In this document: positions 1 to 13,026 of the stretch, in pieces | How positions within the stretch are numbered: position 1 is the first letter of the stretch | How the letters are laid out: each line of letters opens with the position of its first letter | Assembly (NCBI GenBank): GCA_003665825.1 | Contig: QPFY01000043.1 | Span: 1-34,743 of the forward strand | Direction: 5' to 3' | DNA: 34,743 bases | From: Microbotryum silenes-acaulis | Lineage: Eukaryota; Basidiomycota; Microbotryomycetes; Microbotryales; Microbotryaceae | Position numbers and translations under genes: made by a program | Notes under the pieces: generated by a model | Seen by the model: the letters and a program-made list of their open reading frames with translations, nothing else | Told to the model about the DNA's origin: nothing | Database searches by the model: none

Positions 1-1537
<1,537 letters not shown>

Positions 1538-3550
1538 GCGAAGGCCCGGGGCGCGCGACGGTGAAGGCGCCCCAACCCACGAGCATGCCTGTGTCCTTAA
1601 GAAACGGCAGCCCCAAGATGGCGTCGTACGCAGTTACACGGCAAACGAAGAACGGTCGCAAACCGAGGTCGAGGGCGCCGGACAAAAAGAAGGCGGTGGC
1701 AAACACGGCACATCGGTCGGACTTATCGTGGGTGCCGAGGCGCAAGTGCAGCGGCGCGGTCAAGCGAGCCGTCGCGAAGCTCGTGTCGGCCCGCACCACC
1801 TCCTGGTCCACCAAGTCCACCTCGGACCCAGAATCGATCAAACATCGCAAGACCCTTCCGGAAGGCAGCGTCCACGCGATGACGTTGCGGGCGCGCGCAA
1901 TGGCTGGCTCGACAGGTCGGTCGGGTTCGTCGATGTCGCTCAGGGACGCAGCGGACGCCAAGAGAGACACACCCGACGGTACAGGAATCTGGAGAGAGCT
2001 CACCGAAGCAGTCCTTTCCGCCTTGCGAGACGACACCACTTCCGGCCCCCAATAACGACACAAGCGCGACGCGGCATCAGCGTAAGACAAGACATCTTCC
2101 ACTGCGTCAAACGCGATGTCAGCCCAGCTATCGTCGAGACGATGTCGATCTGCATCATTTGCCGGCACGGTTGGAGGCGAGCTACTTGATGAAGTCTGAA
2201 CTTCAAAAGAAGAAAAGGCGACGTCTTTCGCTCGTCCAACTAGGTCTGCGGGTGGGCAAGATCGGTGCGTCACTAAGGCGGATGAGGAACTCGACGGTCG
2301 AGTCAAATCAGGCTCAAGGAGAAGGGGGAATCTCACCTGGGGGTCCTCAACGTCACCTGAGGCCGACGACCATTTGTCCTCGTCCATGTCGGCAAAGGTG
2401 ATCGCTGATATTTGGACGGTCGAGGGGGATTGTCGCTCCGCTGTACAATGCTGCGAGAAATGGCCGGCTTGACCGCAATTAAAACATGCCATGCTGGCGG
2501 GTACCCCACCCGATGCCGGCGAGAACCACGTCTTCCGATCCTTCCACAGGTGGGCCTGTTGCCATTTACCGGCGCGGTCCATCCATCGAGCTCAACGGAT
2601 CTGGGTACGCTCGTCGTCGTTTGCCGTGGACGGGGCGGTGCGTGGCGTTTTCGCAATTGCTCCATAAGTCGCAGTACGAATCGGCGGGGTTGCAACTGAT
2701 GTCGTGCCGGTGTCGTCGGCGATGGCGGCCCAGTTGGTAACCTCATCAAGGGACGGGACAGTTCGTCCGAACCTCCCTATAGTCACAAGTGAGTTATCCC
2801 GATATTCCCGTAGCATACCGGCCCGCACTTCCCGCTTAGCCCCATCACTCAGCGATTGATAAAAGGTGGTGGCGAGTTGAAGGGCCGAAAGGCTGAAGCT
2901 GGTGTTATTGTGCATAAACGCTCGGTACCGAGCACGCCATTCGCCCACATGGTCATAGGCACGAGACGCAGACTGACGGCACCCGTAGAAATCTTGGGAC
3001 ACTCGGTCGGCAAAGCCGGGATCCGGCCAACGACATCCTACTGCTGTCATCAGTGACGTCCAGCAATGAGGTCGCTCGTCCCGGACCGCATCCGTCATCG
3101 TATCAACGGCCCAGTTGTGCGGAGACTGACGGCGCTGGGGCGATGTTGAACGAACGAATAAAGTCGCCACGAGCTGGATGACCCGGTTGGTGGTAAATAG
3201 GTCGGTGGTCGAAATGTCGCAAAGTAGAGACAAGTACGACTTCCCAAATGTAGTGAAAGTGACCAACCTATCTGGGTTATCCCCGGTCCAAAGCCCTTCC
3301 CGGTCGGGTAATGTCCCTCTCCAACGAGAGCTGATCACCGCCGGGGAAGGGCCGTCCCTTCGTGCGCTGTAAGATTCCCCCCCAGGGGTACGAGCAAGGG
3401 GGTCAGCGGTATTGCCTGAACGTCCCAAAAATGTGTGCGGGGGACGTCCAGGGGGACCGATCTCACCGGCGTAAACTCCCCGGCCCGAGCTGCGGCTGGT
3501 TCAGAGAATCCGGCCCGCGCCACAGCTGGTTCAGGTGTGTTGAATTTCAT
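1538..3550 (-). pseudogene. Gypsy/chromovirus G: Gag capsid, zinc knuckle and protease (5' half of gag-pol)
   Basis: The frame reads right to left. ATG at 3548-3550 (MKFNTPEP, with A at -3) is the start I prefer; an upstream start near 3804 would add a Lys/Arg-rich N-terminus. A capsid-like helical region spans about 3330-2600. The nucleocapsid has one zinc knuckle, CFNCGQAGHFSQHC, at about 2445-2490. The aspartic protease shows LIDSGSEVDLV (DSG at 1827-1835) and, near 1610, the ILGLPFL flap-side motif of retropepsins. An in-frame TGA (2592-2594) splits capsid from nucleocapsid. The frame ends two residues after the insertion point, where copia-A supplies CTATGA. One extra C at the run near 3371 shifts the N-terminal part relative to copy 2. 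The RT half of this copy would lie left of the window. Confidence 0.85.
2592..2594 (-). other. In-frame TGA between Gag capsid and nucleocapsid of G
   Basis: The reading frame is the same before (…ERTQIR) and after (ARWMDRAGKW) this stop, and the stop is present in both copies (19362-19364). It is therefore a real feature of this element and not a read error: either an inactivating mutation older than the duplication, or a readthrough point. A programmed role is inference only. Confidence 0.7.
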
Positions 3551-3837
3551 TCTACTACAATCCTTCGAACACTTCAACCTTGCGCCGCAACTTACCCGGC
3601 CCGCCCATTTTCTTGCCTCGAGCGCCTTTCGCCTCGGCACCTTTTTCGCCGCGCGCGCCTTTCGCCTCGGCGCCTTCGCCCTCGCTGCCAAGCCGCCCCC
3701 CCAGTCTTTCGCCTCGGCGCCTTCGCCTTCGCAGCCAAGCCGCCCCCTTGTCTCCGCCTCCGCGCCAGCCTGCTCAACTCACGCTCGCGCGCCGCCGCCT
3801 CCACGCCGGGACTTAGTCAGTCCGCACTCTCCAGCCT
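3551..3837 (-). repeat. Lys/Arg/Ala-coding minisatellite upstream of G gag
   Basis: On the minus strand this holds two imperfect 44-bp repeats (GGGGGCGGCTTGGC...GGCGAAGGCGCCGAGGCGAAAG) and shorter partial repeats between about 3614 and 3760. They code LAAKAKAPRRK-like repeats if read in the gag frame, so they may be an extended basic Gag N-terminus or leader DNA. Copy 1 has seven Cs near 3695 where copy 2 has eight, which breaks this frame. No LTR or PBS of G was found here. Confidence 0.55.
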
Positions 3838-4376
3838 AGCCGAGCCAACGCCTCCGCCTCGCCACAGCCAGTTTGCCACCGCCGACCTCATGACCCATCG
3901 GCCATGCAGAACATCGCCCACTCATGATGCCCGCGGTTCGCAACCTGAAGCCTGTCGTCACGGATCGCCTCACTCAACAACTCTGGATCGTGTAGATAAG
4001 TTTCCCCTCGTGTCCGTCGTCCAACACGGCATCCCTCAGAGCCTCGATGGTCCACTTGGAGTTCGGTCTTGAAGCTTCGCATTGTGTTAGCCCAGTTTGT
4101 CTTAGCGCGGCCCTTTGCTGGAACCTCACCCGACTTGCGCGCCCTCGCGCCTCTCTTCCTCTTCTCTACCGCTTCCCAACATTAGCTAGACCGCTAATCT
4201 TCGGTAGAGAACAGATCGTCCAGCCGCACCGCGTTCGTCTCGTCAGACCGCGCCTGTGCCGCCGCACGACCTCTCCGCCCGGACCGTCCGTCGCAACCCT
4301 GCCACGTCGACGCTCCTACAGTAGCCCTAGCGGTCGCTACACCAACCTCCCAAGGTCCTGCAGCCTACTTTTAACA
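3838..4376 (-). other. Unidentified segment with coding-like pieces, no match to A, B or G
   Basis: I do not recognise this DNA. On the minus strand it holds three protein-like stretches in different frames: one ending [15 protein letters not shown] near 4200; one containing [15 protein letters not shown], ending near 3970; and one containing LLSEAIRDDRLQVANRG and ending at a stop at 3888. Between the first two lies a candidate 55-nt intron (GTGAGG, CTAAC branch-like site, AAG end) at about 4069-4123. It could be a broken host gene, the missing 5' LTR/leader of G, or part of another element. Exon structure is inference. Confidence 0.35.
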
Positions 4377-4502
4377 GGAACTAGCGACATGGTGGCCGAC
4401 ATCTTCACCAAGGCTCTCGGCCCTAAGGTGTTCTCGACGCACTGCCACGCCCTCGGCCTTCGCACTCGACACCCGCGGCTTGGGTCTGCCTCGCATTCGC
4501 GT
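4377..4502 (+). pseudogene. Copia-A' fragment: last part of RNase H
   Basis: It codes [22 protein letters not shown] and the rest of the copia-A pol C-terminus, about 40 codons, with small differences from copia-A (for example AACTAGCGAC for AACCAGCGAC and CGGCTTGGGTCTGCC for CGGCTTGGGTCTACC). All of gag, protease, integrase and RT is missing. The left border follows the string CTACTTTTAACAG, which looks like a 3' splice site, though this may be chance. A G-run of eight (polypurine tract, 4503-4510) follows directly. Confidence 0.8.
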
Positions 4503-4510
4503 GGGGGGGG

Positions 4511-4658
4511 TGTGAAGAGTCCACTCTCAGCTCGACAGGGGCGCCTCGGTCGTTGCGCGCGCCCGCTAGCCCGCCCCCTTGCGGAGGGGACTTAGACGCG
4601 CGCGACTGCCTTAGCGCGCCAGCGATTTCACCCGCGCCTGGGCCTATCCCAGCGCGGG
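4511..4658 (+). repeat. Copia-A' LTR, 5' half only
   Basis: It begins TGTGAAGAGTCCACTCTC and matches the copia-A LTR up to CCTATCCCAGCGCGG, where the start of a plus-strand G LTR takes over. It has one copy of the U3 repeat (GGGGACTTAGACGCGC) where full copia-A LTRs have two. The 3' half with the hairpin modules is absent. Confidence 0.8.
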
Positions 4659-4695
4659 TGTCAGGATGACAGCAATACTCGAAGGAAGCCCCCAA
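4659..4695 (+). repeat. Start of a G-type LTR, plus strand (37 bp)
   Basis: Begins TGTCAGGATGACAGC and is the exact reverse complement of the LTR start on the other side of copia-B in copy 2 (26036-26072); copy 1 differs by one base there. It is cut at CCCAA by the copia-B LTR, so a plus-strand G element was probably the landing site of copia-B. Confidence 0.75.
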
Positions 4696-4926
4696 TGTGA
4701 GGAATCCACTCTCCGCTCGGGTCAGGACTTAGGCGCGCGGAGCGAGCCGGGCGCGTCGGCCCAGGACTTGGGGCGCGCGGATCCCTTACTGTTAGATTCC
4801 TATTCATCACTCTTGGCTATAACTACATTGCTGACGTAGTAGAGTTGATCGAATAGGTATGTTGAAATGACGATTCATCACTCTTGGCTATAACTACATT
4901 GCTGACGTAGTAGAGTTGATCGAATA
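4696..4926 (+). repeat. Copia-B 5' LTR (231 bp)
   Basis: Starts TGTGAGGAATCCACTCTCC and ends CGAATA just before the PBS. U3 has one full and one partial GGACTTRGGCGCGCGG repeat. The 3' part holds two identical 54-nt modules (4802-4855 and 4873-4926) separated by GGTATGTTGAAATGACG. Each can fold: ATCACTCT with AGAGTTGAT, and inside it ACTAC with GTAGT. Confidence 0.88.
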
Positions 4927-4939
4927 GGTTATAAGCCCA
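4927..4939 (+). promoter_or_regulatory. Copia-B primer-binding site (tRNA anticodon-arm type)
   Basis: GGTTATAAGCCCA abuts the LTR. Its complement, TGGGCTTATAACC, matches the eukaryotic initiator tRNA-Met anticodon arm (GGGCTCATAACC) except at the anticodon first base. Drosophila copia is known to prime from an internal fragment of initiator tRNA. The wobble-base difference would suit an Ile(UAU)-like anticodon. Confidence 0.7.
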
Positions 4940-5019
4940 CGAGCCACCAGCCCCGCCGCTTGCAATTTTTCCCTCGAGCCCAGCCACTCGAGCCGCCCAG
5001 CCCATCGCACCATCGCAGC

Positions 5020-7646
5020 ATGGACAGCTCCCCCGCCCCGCCTTCGCCCCCAGGGACATCAGCTCCCCTGACCCTTCGATCAGCGTGCAAATCGCCACGC
5101 TACAGGCACAGCTTGCCGCTCTACAGGCCTCACAGCCCCCTGCCGCCGCCGCCGCCACCCCGCCCGTCACTGCCACGCAGGCAAACACCGCCACCGCATC
5201 AAAAGTCGTGTTCCCCAAGCACGCTCGCCTTGACGGGCCTAAGTTGTTTACGAACTGGTTACGTCAACTCTGTCTCGCGCTTCCAAATCAAGTCCGTGGT
5301 TACGTTCTTGACGGTGTCATTCCCCCGACGTGGACGGCCGACCAGCTTGCCGCCCGTGACGACGCCGCGCGTGAAATCATCGTTGGCTCGATCGACTCAG
5401 CCGACGTCTCAGCCACCCTCGACACCATCCCCAGCGACGACCTGTCGGCACCACGCATCTTCGCCGCACTCAAGGCTCGTTTCGCACCGGACGACGCCAC
5501 TCGCACCCTCGAGTTGTTCGCCCGCCTTTGGGACTTCAGGAAGATGCCTGCCTCCGTCGAGGCGTACGACACGTGGCTCCGTGAATACATGTCGATCGCG
5601 CAGGAAATCCGCGACGCCAAAACCTCGCTCAACGACGTGCTCGCCATGGTCCCACCCTGCCTTGACAGCTTCCGACTCACGTTCACGGACGAGCAGCGCA
5701 ACCAACGCGACCTCCCGGAACTCACGACGCTGACGGACCGCATTCGCATCCAGCTTCGCTCGGCGGGACTCTCGTCATCGCACTCGGCCATGCTCGCCAC
5801 CGCCTCCCCTTGTCCCGCCTGCCGCGCCCCCGGCCACCGTCTGCGCGACTGCACCTCACGGGCGACACACCCGCCCGCCGGCCCCTGCCGCCGCTGCCAC
5901 AAGAAAGGTCACTGGGCCCTCGACTGCAAGCACCGGGGCGAACAGAAACACACCGGCGACGACAACCAGGACGACATGTCTCTCCCCGCCGCTCAACAGC
6001 CTAACGTCGGCTATTTCGCCTCCTGCCTGTTCGCTCGCCGGCAACTCCCAACTGACGCCTTTGTAGTCGACTCGGGCGCCACGGCACACATGGTCGCCAA
6101 TCGTTCTCTATTCACGGCTTATTGCCAGACGGCGCACACCAAGATCGGCGGCATTGCCTGCGGTATCACGGCCATCGGCATGGGGGACGTAGCGTTCGTT
6201 GCCAAGACCGGACATCCGATCACGCTGCGTGGCGTTCTGCACACGCCGGGCCTCCACGTCAACCTCCTTTCTGTCTCTCGCCTCTGCGACACCGACCGCG
6301 TTCGACTCGCCTTCACCAGCGACGGCATCGACATCGCCAAGGACGGCCAGGCCATTGCTCACGGTACCAGGGTTAACGACGGTCTCTACCTTTTGGACGC
6401 GGATCACACCAAGTGTCAGCAGCTTGCCCTTCTCTCGCGTTCTGAGTCTACCGTGCCCCTGCTTACCCTTCACCGCTGCCTCGGCCATCTTGCCCCATCC
6501 TCTATACAGAAGATGATCGCCGCAGGTTTGCTGGACGGGTTTGGGGCCGGGTACAGTGACAAAGACGTAGAGGAGTTTGTTTGCAATGCTTGCCTTGGTT
6601 CCAAAGGCCACCGTCTTCCTTTTCCCGACTCTGAGTCGCATTCCCCCGAGAGACTTGGCCTCGTGCACAGCGATGTCCTTTCGTTCCCCACTCCGTCCTT
6701 GACCGGGAAGCGCTACCTTGTCACATTTCTTGACGACCACTCTCGCAAACTCTGGGCATACGCGATCGATCACAAAAGCGACGTCTTCCCGACCTTCCAG
6801 ACTTGGCTCGCCGAAGTGGAGTTAGAGACGAACGCGCGTTTAAAAACCCTTCGCACCGACAACGGCGGGGAGTACCGATCGAACGCATTCACGGAGTTCT
6901 GCAAGTCCAGGGGCATTCGTCGTCAATACTCTATTCCCTACACACCTCAGCAAAACGGTCGTGCCGAACGTGTCAATCTCTCCATTGTCGAGGGCATCCT
7001 CGCCCTCCTTGCTGACTCCCATCTGCCGGCCACCTTTTGGGATGAAGCGGCTGCGTACTTCGTTTATTGCAAAAACAGGTGCTCACACTCAGCTTTGGCC
7101 AAACAGACTCCAGAATCCGTTTGGAACGGCCAACGCACCACCACCACCGCCCTCCACCCGTTCGGCTGCGCGGCCTGGCTCACGGTCGCGCCGGACCTTC
7201 GCAGCAAGCTCGACCCCAAGGCCGCGCGCGTGATCTTCACCGGTTACGACCTCGTCTCCAAGGCTTTCCGTTTCTTCGACCATTCTACCAACAAGGTTGT
7301 GATTGGCCGAAATGCCACCTTCCTCGACGACGACTTCCCCGGCCTCCCAATCAACACGCCCGTCGATGCGGACAACACCGAACGCCAGTTCGTCATTCCC
7401 GCCGACACGCCCGCCCCCGCCGTCAAGACGAGGACCCCACTAGTAAGGTCGGCGCACATGGACGTCTCATCCTCTCTTGATGATTCTGCCATGAGCGCCG
7501 TTGACGTGGCCCCAGGGTACACTGGCGGATCCTTACTTAATTCTACAGATATCAGCCCCTCGCCGTCCCGTCGCTTGTCCCGCTTTCGTCGCCCGCCACG
7601 TCCTCGGCCGGAGGACCGTCCCTCGATGACTCGGACGACCGCTTGA
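5020..7646 (+). CDS. Copia-B Gag-protease-integrase
   Basis: ATG at 5020 (A at -3, G at +4) starts [10 protein letters not shown] missing C at 5049-5053, present in copy 2, separates this start from the long open frame that runs from 5085. Gag is of the copia type, with two zinc knuckles, [14 protein letters not shown] (5811-5852) and [14 protein letters not shown] (5886-5927). Protease: [11 protein letters not shown] near 6064. Integrase zinc domain: HRCLGH ... CNAC near 6470-6600. Catalytic triad: Asp in LVHSDV (about 6670), Asp in RTDNGGEY (about 6857) and Glu in NGRAERVN (about 6963). After [13 protein letters not shown] comes the linker block shared with copia-A. A missing C near 7568 breaks the frame before RT. 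This is the best-preserved copia-B coding stretch in the window. Confidence 0.88.
7432..7540 (+). other. 109-bp block shared with copia-A (integrase-RT linker)
   Basis: Only two bases differ from 15832-15940 of copia-A, while DNA on both sides differs at roughly one base in four or five. Within it, GTAAGG (7443) to CCCCAG (7515) with TTGAC before the AG makes a 73-nt intron-like unit. It codes [18 protein letters not shown] and on in the pol frame. Confidence 0.75.
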
Positions 7647-8773
<1,127 letters not shown>

Positions 8774-9094
8774 TATTCGATCAACTCTACTACGTCAGCG
8801 ATGTAGTTATAGCCAAGAGTGATCAATCTCATTTCAACATACCTATTCGATCAACTCTACTACGTCAGCGATGTAGTTATAGCCAAGAGTGATGAATAGA
8901 ATCTAACAGTAAGGGAGCCGCGCGCTCCAAGTCCTCAGCCAGCGAGCCTCGGGGCTGAGCCAATGTGCCAGGCTCGCTGGCGCGCCTAAGTCTGGCCGAT
9001 GCGCCCGGCCGCTCCGCGCGCCTAGCCTGGGCCGATGCGCCCGGCTCGCTCCGCGGCCTAAGTCCTGACCCGAGTGGAGAGTGGATTCCTCACA
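8774..9094 (-). repeat. Copia-B LTR in inverse orientation (321 bp)
   Basis: Reverse complement of the 231-bp B LTR but longer, because U3 carries extra tandem units of about 39-43 bp (core GGCGCGCGGAGCGAGCCGGG, some diverged). The U5 end (TATTCG on the plus strand) joins the copia-B RT exactly at the LTR terminus; the U3 end joins CTGGGCGC of the G LTR. Flanks do not match as a target duplication (CCCAG versus GAGGA read on the minus strand), so this is not one simple insertion. Confidence 0.88.
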
Positions 9095-9252
9095 CTGGGC
9101 GCATCGAACCCTCGACCACGAGTGCGCGCCCACGCGCCTCACGCCTACGCCATCACGCCGACGATGCTTGAAACAAGGGCAAGCATCCGGTCAAGTCAAC
9201 TCTACCCGCATATAGCTTGGGGGCTTCCTCGAGTATTGCTGTCATCCTGACA
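9095..9252 (-). repeat. G 3' LTR, first 158 bp
   Basis: Starts TGTCAGG right after the polypurine tract of G and runs leftward until the B LTR cuts it at GCGCCCAG. It contains a perfect 8-bp stem, GATGCTTG/CAAGCATC, around an 8-9 nt loop (9163-9187). The rest of the LTR is not in the window, so its length and end are unknown. Confidence 0.75.
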
Positions 9253-9265
9253 CTGTCCCCCCAGA
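9253..9265 (-). promoter_or_regulatory. Polypurine tract of G
   Basis: CTGGGGGGACAG on the minus strand sits between the pol stop and the TGTCAGG LTR start, the usual plus-strand primer position of LTR elements. Copy 2 has seven Gs instead of six. Confidence 0.7.
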
Positions 9266-9272
9266 AGGAAGT

Positions 9273-12200
9273 CTACCGTGCGACGAGGCGGCGGTTCGAG
9301 CGATCGAGGCGCGCAAAGTAGGCGTCGAGGACGGACGGATGGTCCAGGCGAAGGGACTGCTCCGACATCCAAGTATCGTCGGTGTCGTTACGGCCTACCC
9401 ATCGAACCAAGAACGAACGAGCGGCCCCGAGCGTTCCGCCGATCGCGAACAATCCGTTCCGGAATCGCAGAGTTGTCGGCCGCGTCGGCTACATCTTCGA
9501 CAAAAAGAACTGCGGGGTCACGCCCAGGAACCTTTCAGCATCATTCTCAATGTAAGGCCGAAGGAGTCGAGCATGGAAGCGATTGTGCACTCGCGACATC
9601 GCTGGAGGGAGCTCGAGGTCGTAGCTGGATGTTGCCGGAATTGCCGCTCGAATACAGAAAGGGCCGATGTAGCGCGGCAACAACTTCGACTTCATCCCTT
9701 CAGGAACTGCCAGATTCTTTGTCGAAAGGTAGACGTAACTGCCGGTCCGAAAGGCGGGGTCATCCGGGCGTCGACGCTTGTTGGCCTGATATGACTGGTC
9801 GAGGCGTGCTCCAATGATCGCATCCGTCACATCGAGGTTCCGTAATTGTCGGATCCGAGCAAACGCTTCCGCACGAGGGACATCCGAAACAGGCCAGGAA
9901 TCGGTGGGCCATTGTCGAGGAAGGTAGCCGTAGGTCGCCTCAAAAGCCGACAGAGACGTGGACACAGCAACAGAAGAGTTAAGAGCGAACTCAGCTTCAA
10001 CTAGACGAGATGCCCAAGCCTCGTGATTTGACGACACCATGATGCGCAGGGTTTGGGTGACCATCTTGATTCGGTTCTCGCTCGATCCGTCCGTCTCAGG
10101 GTGTGCCGCAGTTGACATTCGCAGACGGCGCCAACCTTTGCCTGCAATGCCCGCCAAAACTGCGAGGTGAACTTGGGATCGCGGTCGGAAACGATGGCGG
10201 AAGGCGTCCATGCAGTCGAAAGATAGTGGCGTAAGTACTTGTCGCAACGAGCTCAGAGTCGGCGTCGGCTGGGAGGGGAATTAGGTGGACCATTTTTCCC
10301 AAGTGTCAGTGACACCATGATTTGACGACCATCATTCCTTCGCACTCGACCGGAGGCAGTCCTGTCATGAAGTCGATCGCCACTTGTTCCCAAGGACCCG
10401 AAGGGATCGGCATCGGATGCAGTCGGCCATAGGGGACTTGAGTGGATGCCTTGCCTCGGGCACAGTCTTGCATGAACGGCAGAACTCGGCGCAATCGGCA
10501 GACATGGACGACCACCAGTACAAAGGACGTATGGCGGCCAAGGTGATGCGATGTCCAGCGTGCCCGACGCTCTGATGAATCTCCGAAAGCACAAGCTCGC
10601 GCAGCGAAGGGACCTTGTCGGAGTTGACGACGCCGGTAGCAAGACCACGAGGCACAAACAGGGAAAGAGACTCATCTGGATGTACACGCAAGATCCTCCC
10701 TTCCTCGGTCACCCGAACATAGGCCATGATATCGGGTCGGTAATGATGACCTGGGCTTGCGAATCGTTGGCGTATGCTCGGATGATGGTGTCGAGGAAGG
10801 GTTGGGGCAGTGGATCAGGCGGCCGATGGACTACAGGGGCTTCATTGACCTCATCGGTGGCGACTCCCAACAAATCGAGTTCGTCGGCGTCGGCATCGAC
10901 CGGAATGGGCGGGTCGTTGGCGGGGGCCGCAGCGATAGCGTGAACTCGATTGACAGCGATGGAGGGGAGAGGGGGCCGGTAGACAAGTCGACAGCGTCCA
11001 TTATGTTCTCGGCGAGGTGATGGGAACGGGAGAGCCTGCATTGTAACCGTGTCCCCAGGGCCCGAAGGCACAATCAACAGCCGGCAACCGATCGTGCGAA
11101 GGTGAGGTGTAAGGACGTTCCTCGAGGAGGCTCTCACCGGGCGTAGTGAACTCGTGGCATTCTTCCTTCAAGAACAAATTCCCTAATTCCTGTCCATTCA
11201 CGTCCTCGTCTTGCGATTCCTCCTTGAACGCGTAGTATCCGGGAGAACCTGCCTCACATCCTGGCCTTGGGGCCCGAGGGCAAAATCAACAGGAGGCAAC
11301 CGATCGGGAGATGGTGAGGTGGGAGGACGTTCCTCGGGAGGCTCTCACCGGGTGTAGTGAATTCGTGGCGTTCTCCATCAAAGAACATGTCCTCCAACTC
11401 ATTCTCCTTGACCTGATCCTCGTGTGAACCCTCCTTGACCTCCCACAGACGCACAACGAATCGGCTAAGGAATTGTTTTTTGCCCGCGATGAATTCGAAT
11501 TCGAAGTCGAAACGGCTGAGTTCGAGACACATGCGGATGTGCCGAGGCGTCTGGCGCAGTTTTTTGGGTTTTTATCGTGCGAAGGGCCTGATGGTCGGTG
11601 ACGATGACAAAGGGATAACCGATCAAGTGCTGCTCGAACGCCCGACACGCCGAGACGACAGCCAGAACTCTTTATCAGTGACATGATAGTTGAGCTGAGC
11701 GCCGTTGAACTTAGCGGAAAAGAATCGCGTAGGAACGGCCTGCGAACGGGTGGGACCGGACGCCAGACAAGCGCCAATGCCAACCCGACTGGCATCCGTG
11801 AACAGGTACATCTTGTGCTCGCCCGAGGTGACCTTGGCGCCATCGATCGGTCGTAGGGTGGCGGGCACCAGGGACTTGACGGTATCGAAAGCCTGCTGTT
11901 CTCGCTCGTTCCAACGCCACGACGTCGATTGCGCCAACAACGCGGTGATTGGCTCCAAGATCGTCGAGAGGTGCGATAGGTGATCTCGCATCCAATTGAC
12001 GGTGCCGAGGAAACGCTGGATGTCGCACTTGTTGCAAGGGATCGCCACTGACGGATACGCGCCCACTTGGCGGGGTCGACTTCGATGCCGTCGTCGGAGA
12101 TGATGGTGCCCAAGGAATCCAACGACTTTGAGAACACTCGGATTTCTTGGATCCTAAGTAGAACCGGTAGTGTCTCAAGGTCATCAGCAGGATCTCGATG

Positions 12201-13021
12201 TGTCTCAAGTGCGCGCGACGGTATCGGAATGGACGTGAACATCGGTCGAAAAGATCTTGGCGAACGAGAGACACGGTTGGAACATCGCCGAGGTCAAGAG
12301 GTTAAGGGTATTGGGCGCATTGGTGTCACCAAACTGCATGACCCGCGACATGTACGTGCCTGTCACCGTTGCGAAGCCGGTGCGATCGACGTGCTCCGGT
12401 ATGACCCGAACCTGCCTCAAATGCCGCGGCCACGTCGAATTTGGACCGATAGCGCGATCGAGCCACCTCGTATCGAACATTGGTCATGTCCGGGATGGGC
12501 GAAAACGCTTGGCGGTGTTGCTGTTGCGCGCGCGGAGGTCGATCACGAAACGAGCCGTCTGGGAGTTCTTCTTCGGAATTGCAAAGACCGGAGCCGCAGA
12601 ATCGATCGGACCCGAAACCCAAAATCGACCACGAGTGTACTTAGCTGAGTGTTCCGCCCACTGGCTCCGATATTTGTCGGCAAGGGGGTACACCCGGGGC
12701 TTGACCTTTTCGGTGGGATCGATCAACGGGATCTCGTGGTTAACTGGCCGGTACGGTGGGAGTCGATCCATCGGTAGCGAATCTACGAAACACATCAGAA
12801 AATTTATCGAGTAAGGCAGCCAATCGTGTTCGTGCTTCGGACTCAGACAAATCCTCGAGGCCGGATCGTCAACGACGTCGAGCATCGGGTTGTGCGGCTC
12901 GAGACCAATGATCTCGTCGTCGGGAGCAACCCAGGGTGATTGCAGCCAAGGGCAGAACCGGATAAGATAGGTGCTACGGTGACGGCTCGATCCCATTCGT
13001 GCATACCCTGGGCGACGGGTT
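9273..13021 (-). pseudogene. Gypsy/chromovirus G pol: RT, RNase H, integrase, chromodomain (copy 1)
   Basis: Read right to left. After the protease-RT linker (QPVAQGMHEWDRA), RT shows KPRVYPLADKYRSQWAEHS, GPIDSAAPVFAIPKK and FVIDLRARNSNTAKR. RNase H shows LFTDASRVGIG. Next come the linker with DELDLLG (10865-10885), the integrase zinc domain (HQSVGHAGH), integrase core pieces including HPETDGSSENRI, and a chromodomain at the C-terminus; the stop is at 9273-9275. The frame is contiguous with the gag/protease half at 18310, showing that copia-A split one long gag-pol gene. Many one-base differences from copy 2 break it into about eight frames, and its polymerase site reads FSTD where copy 2 has FFDD. 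The breaks are mostly in runs, so read error is likely. Confidence 0.85.
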
Positions 13022-13026
13022 GCGAA
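13022..13026. other. Target-site duplication GCGAA, left
   Basis: GCGAA immediately before the copia-A 5' LTR; the same five bases follow the 3' LTR at 18310-18314. Five bp is the usual size for copia integrase. Confidence 0.9.

Noticed and set aside
3838..4376. tRNA or other structured RNA gene in the unidentified segment
   Set aside because: I found no cloverleaf, T-loop GGTTCGA motif or CCA-adjacent stem.
7471..7484. A box C/D snoRNA in the shared 109-bp block (TTGATGA resembles a C box)
   Set aside because: The C box is imperfect, and no convincing CTGA D box with a terminal stem is present.
9209..9218. TATA box of the G LTR (GCTATATG on the minus strand)
   Set aside because: It lies only about 40 nt into the LTR, would leave almost no U3, and the LTR is incomplete, so I did not annotate it.
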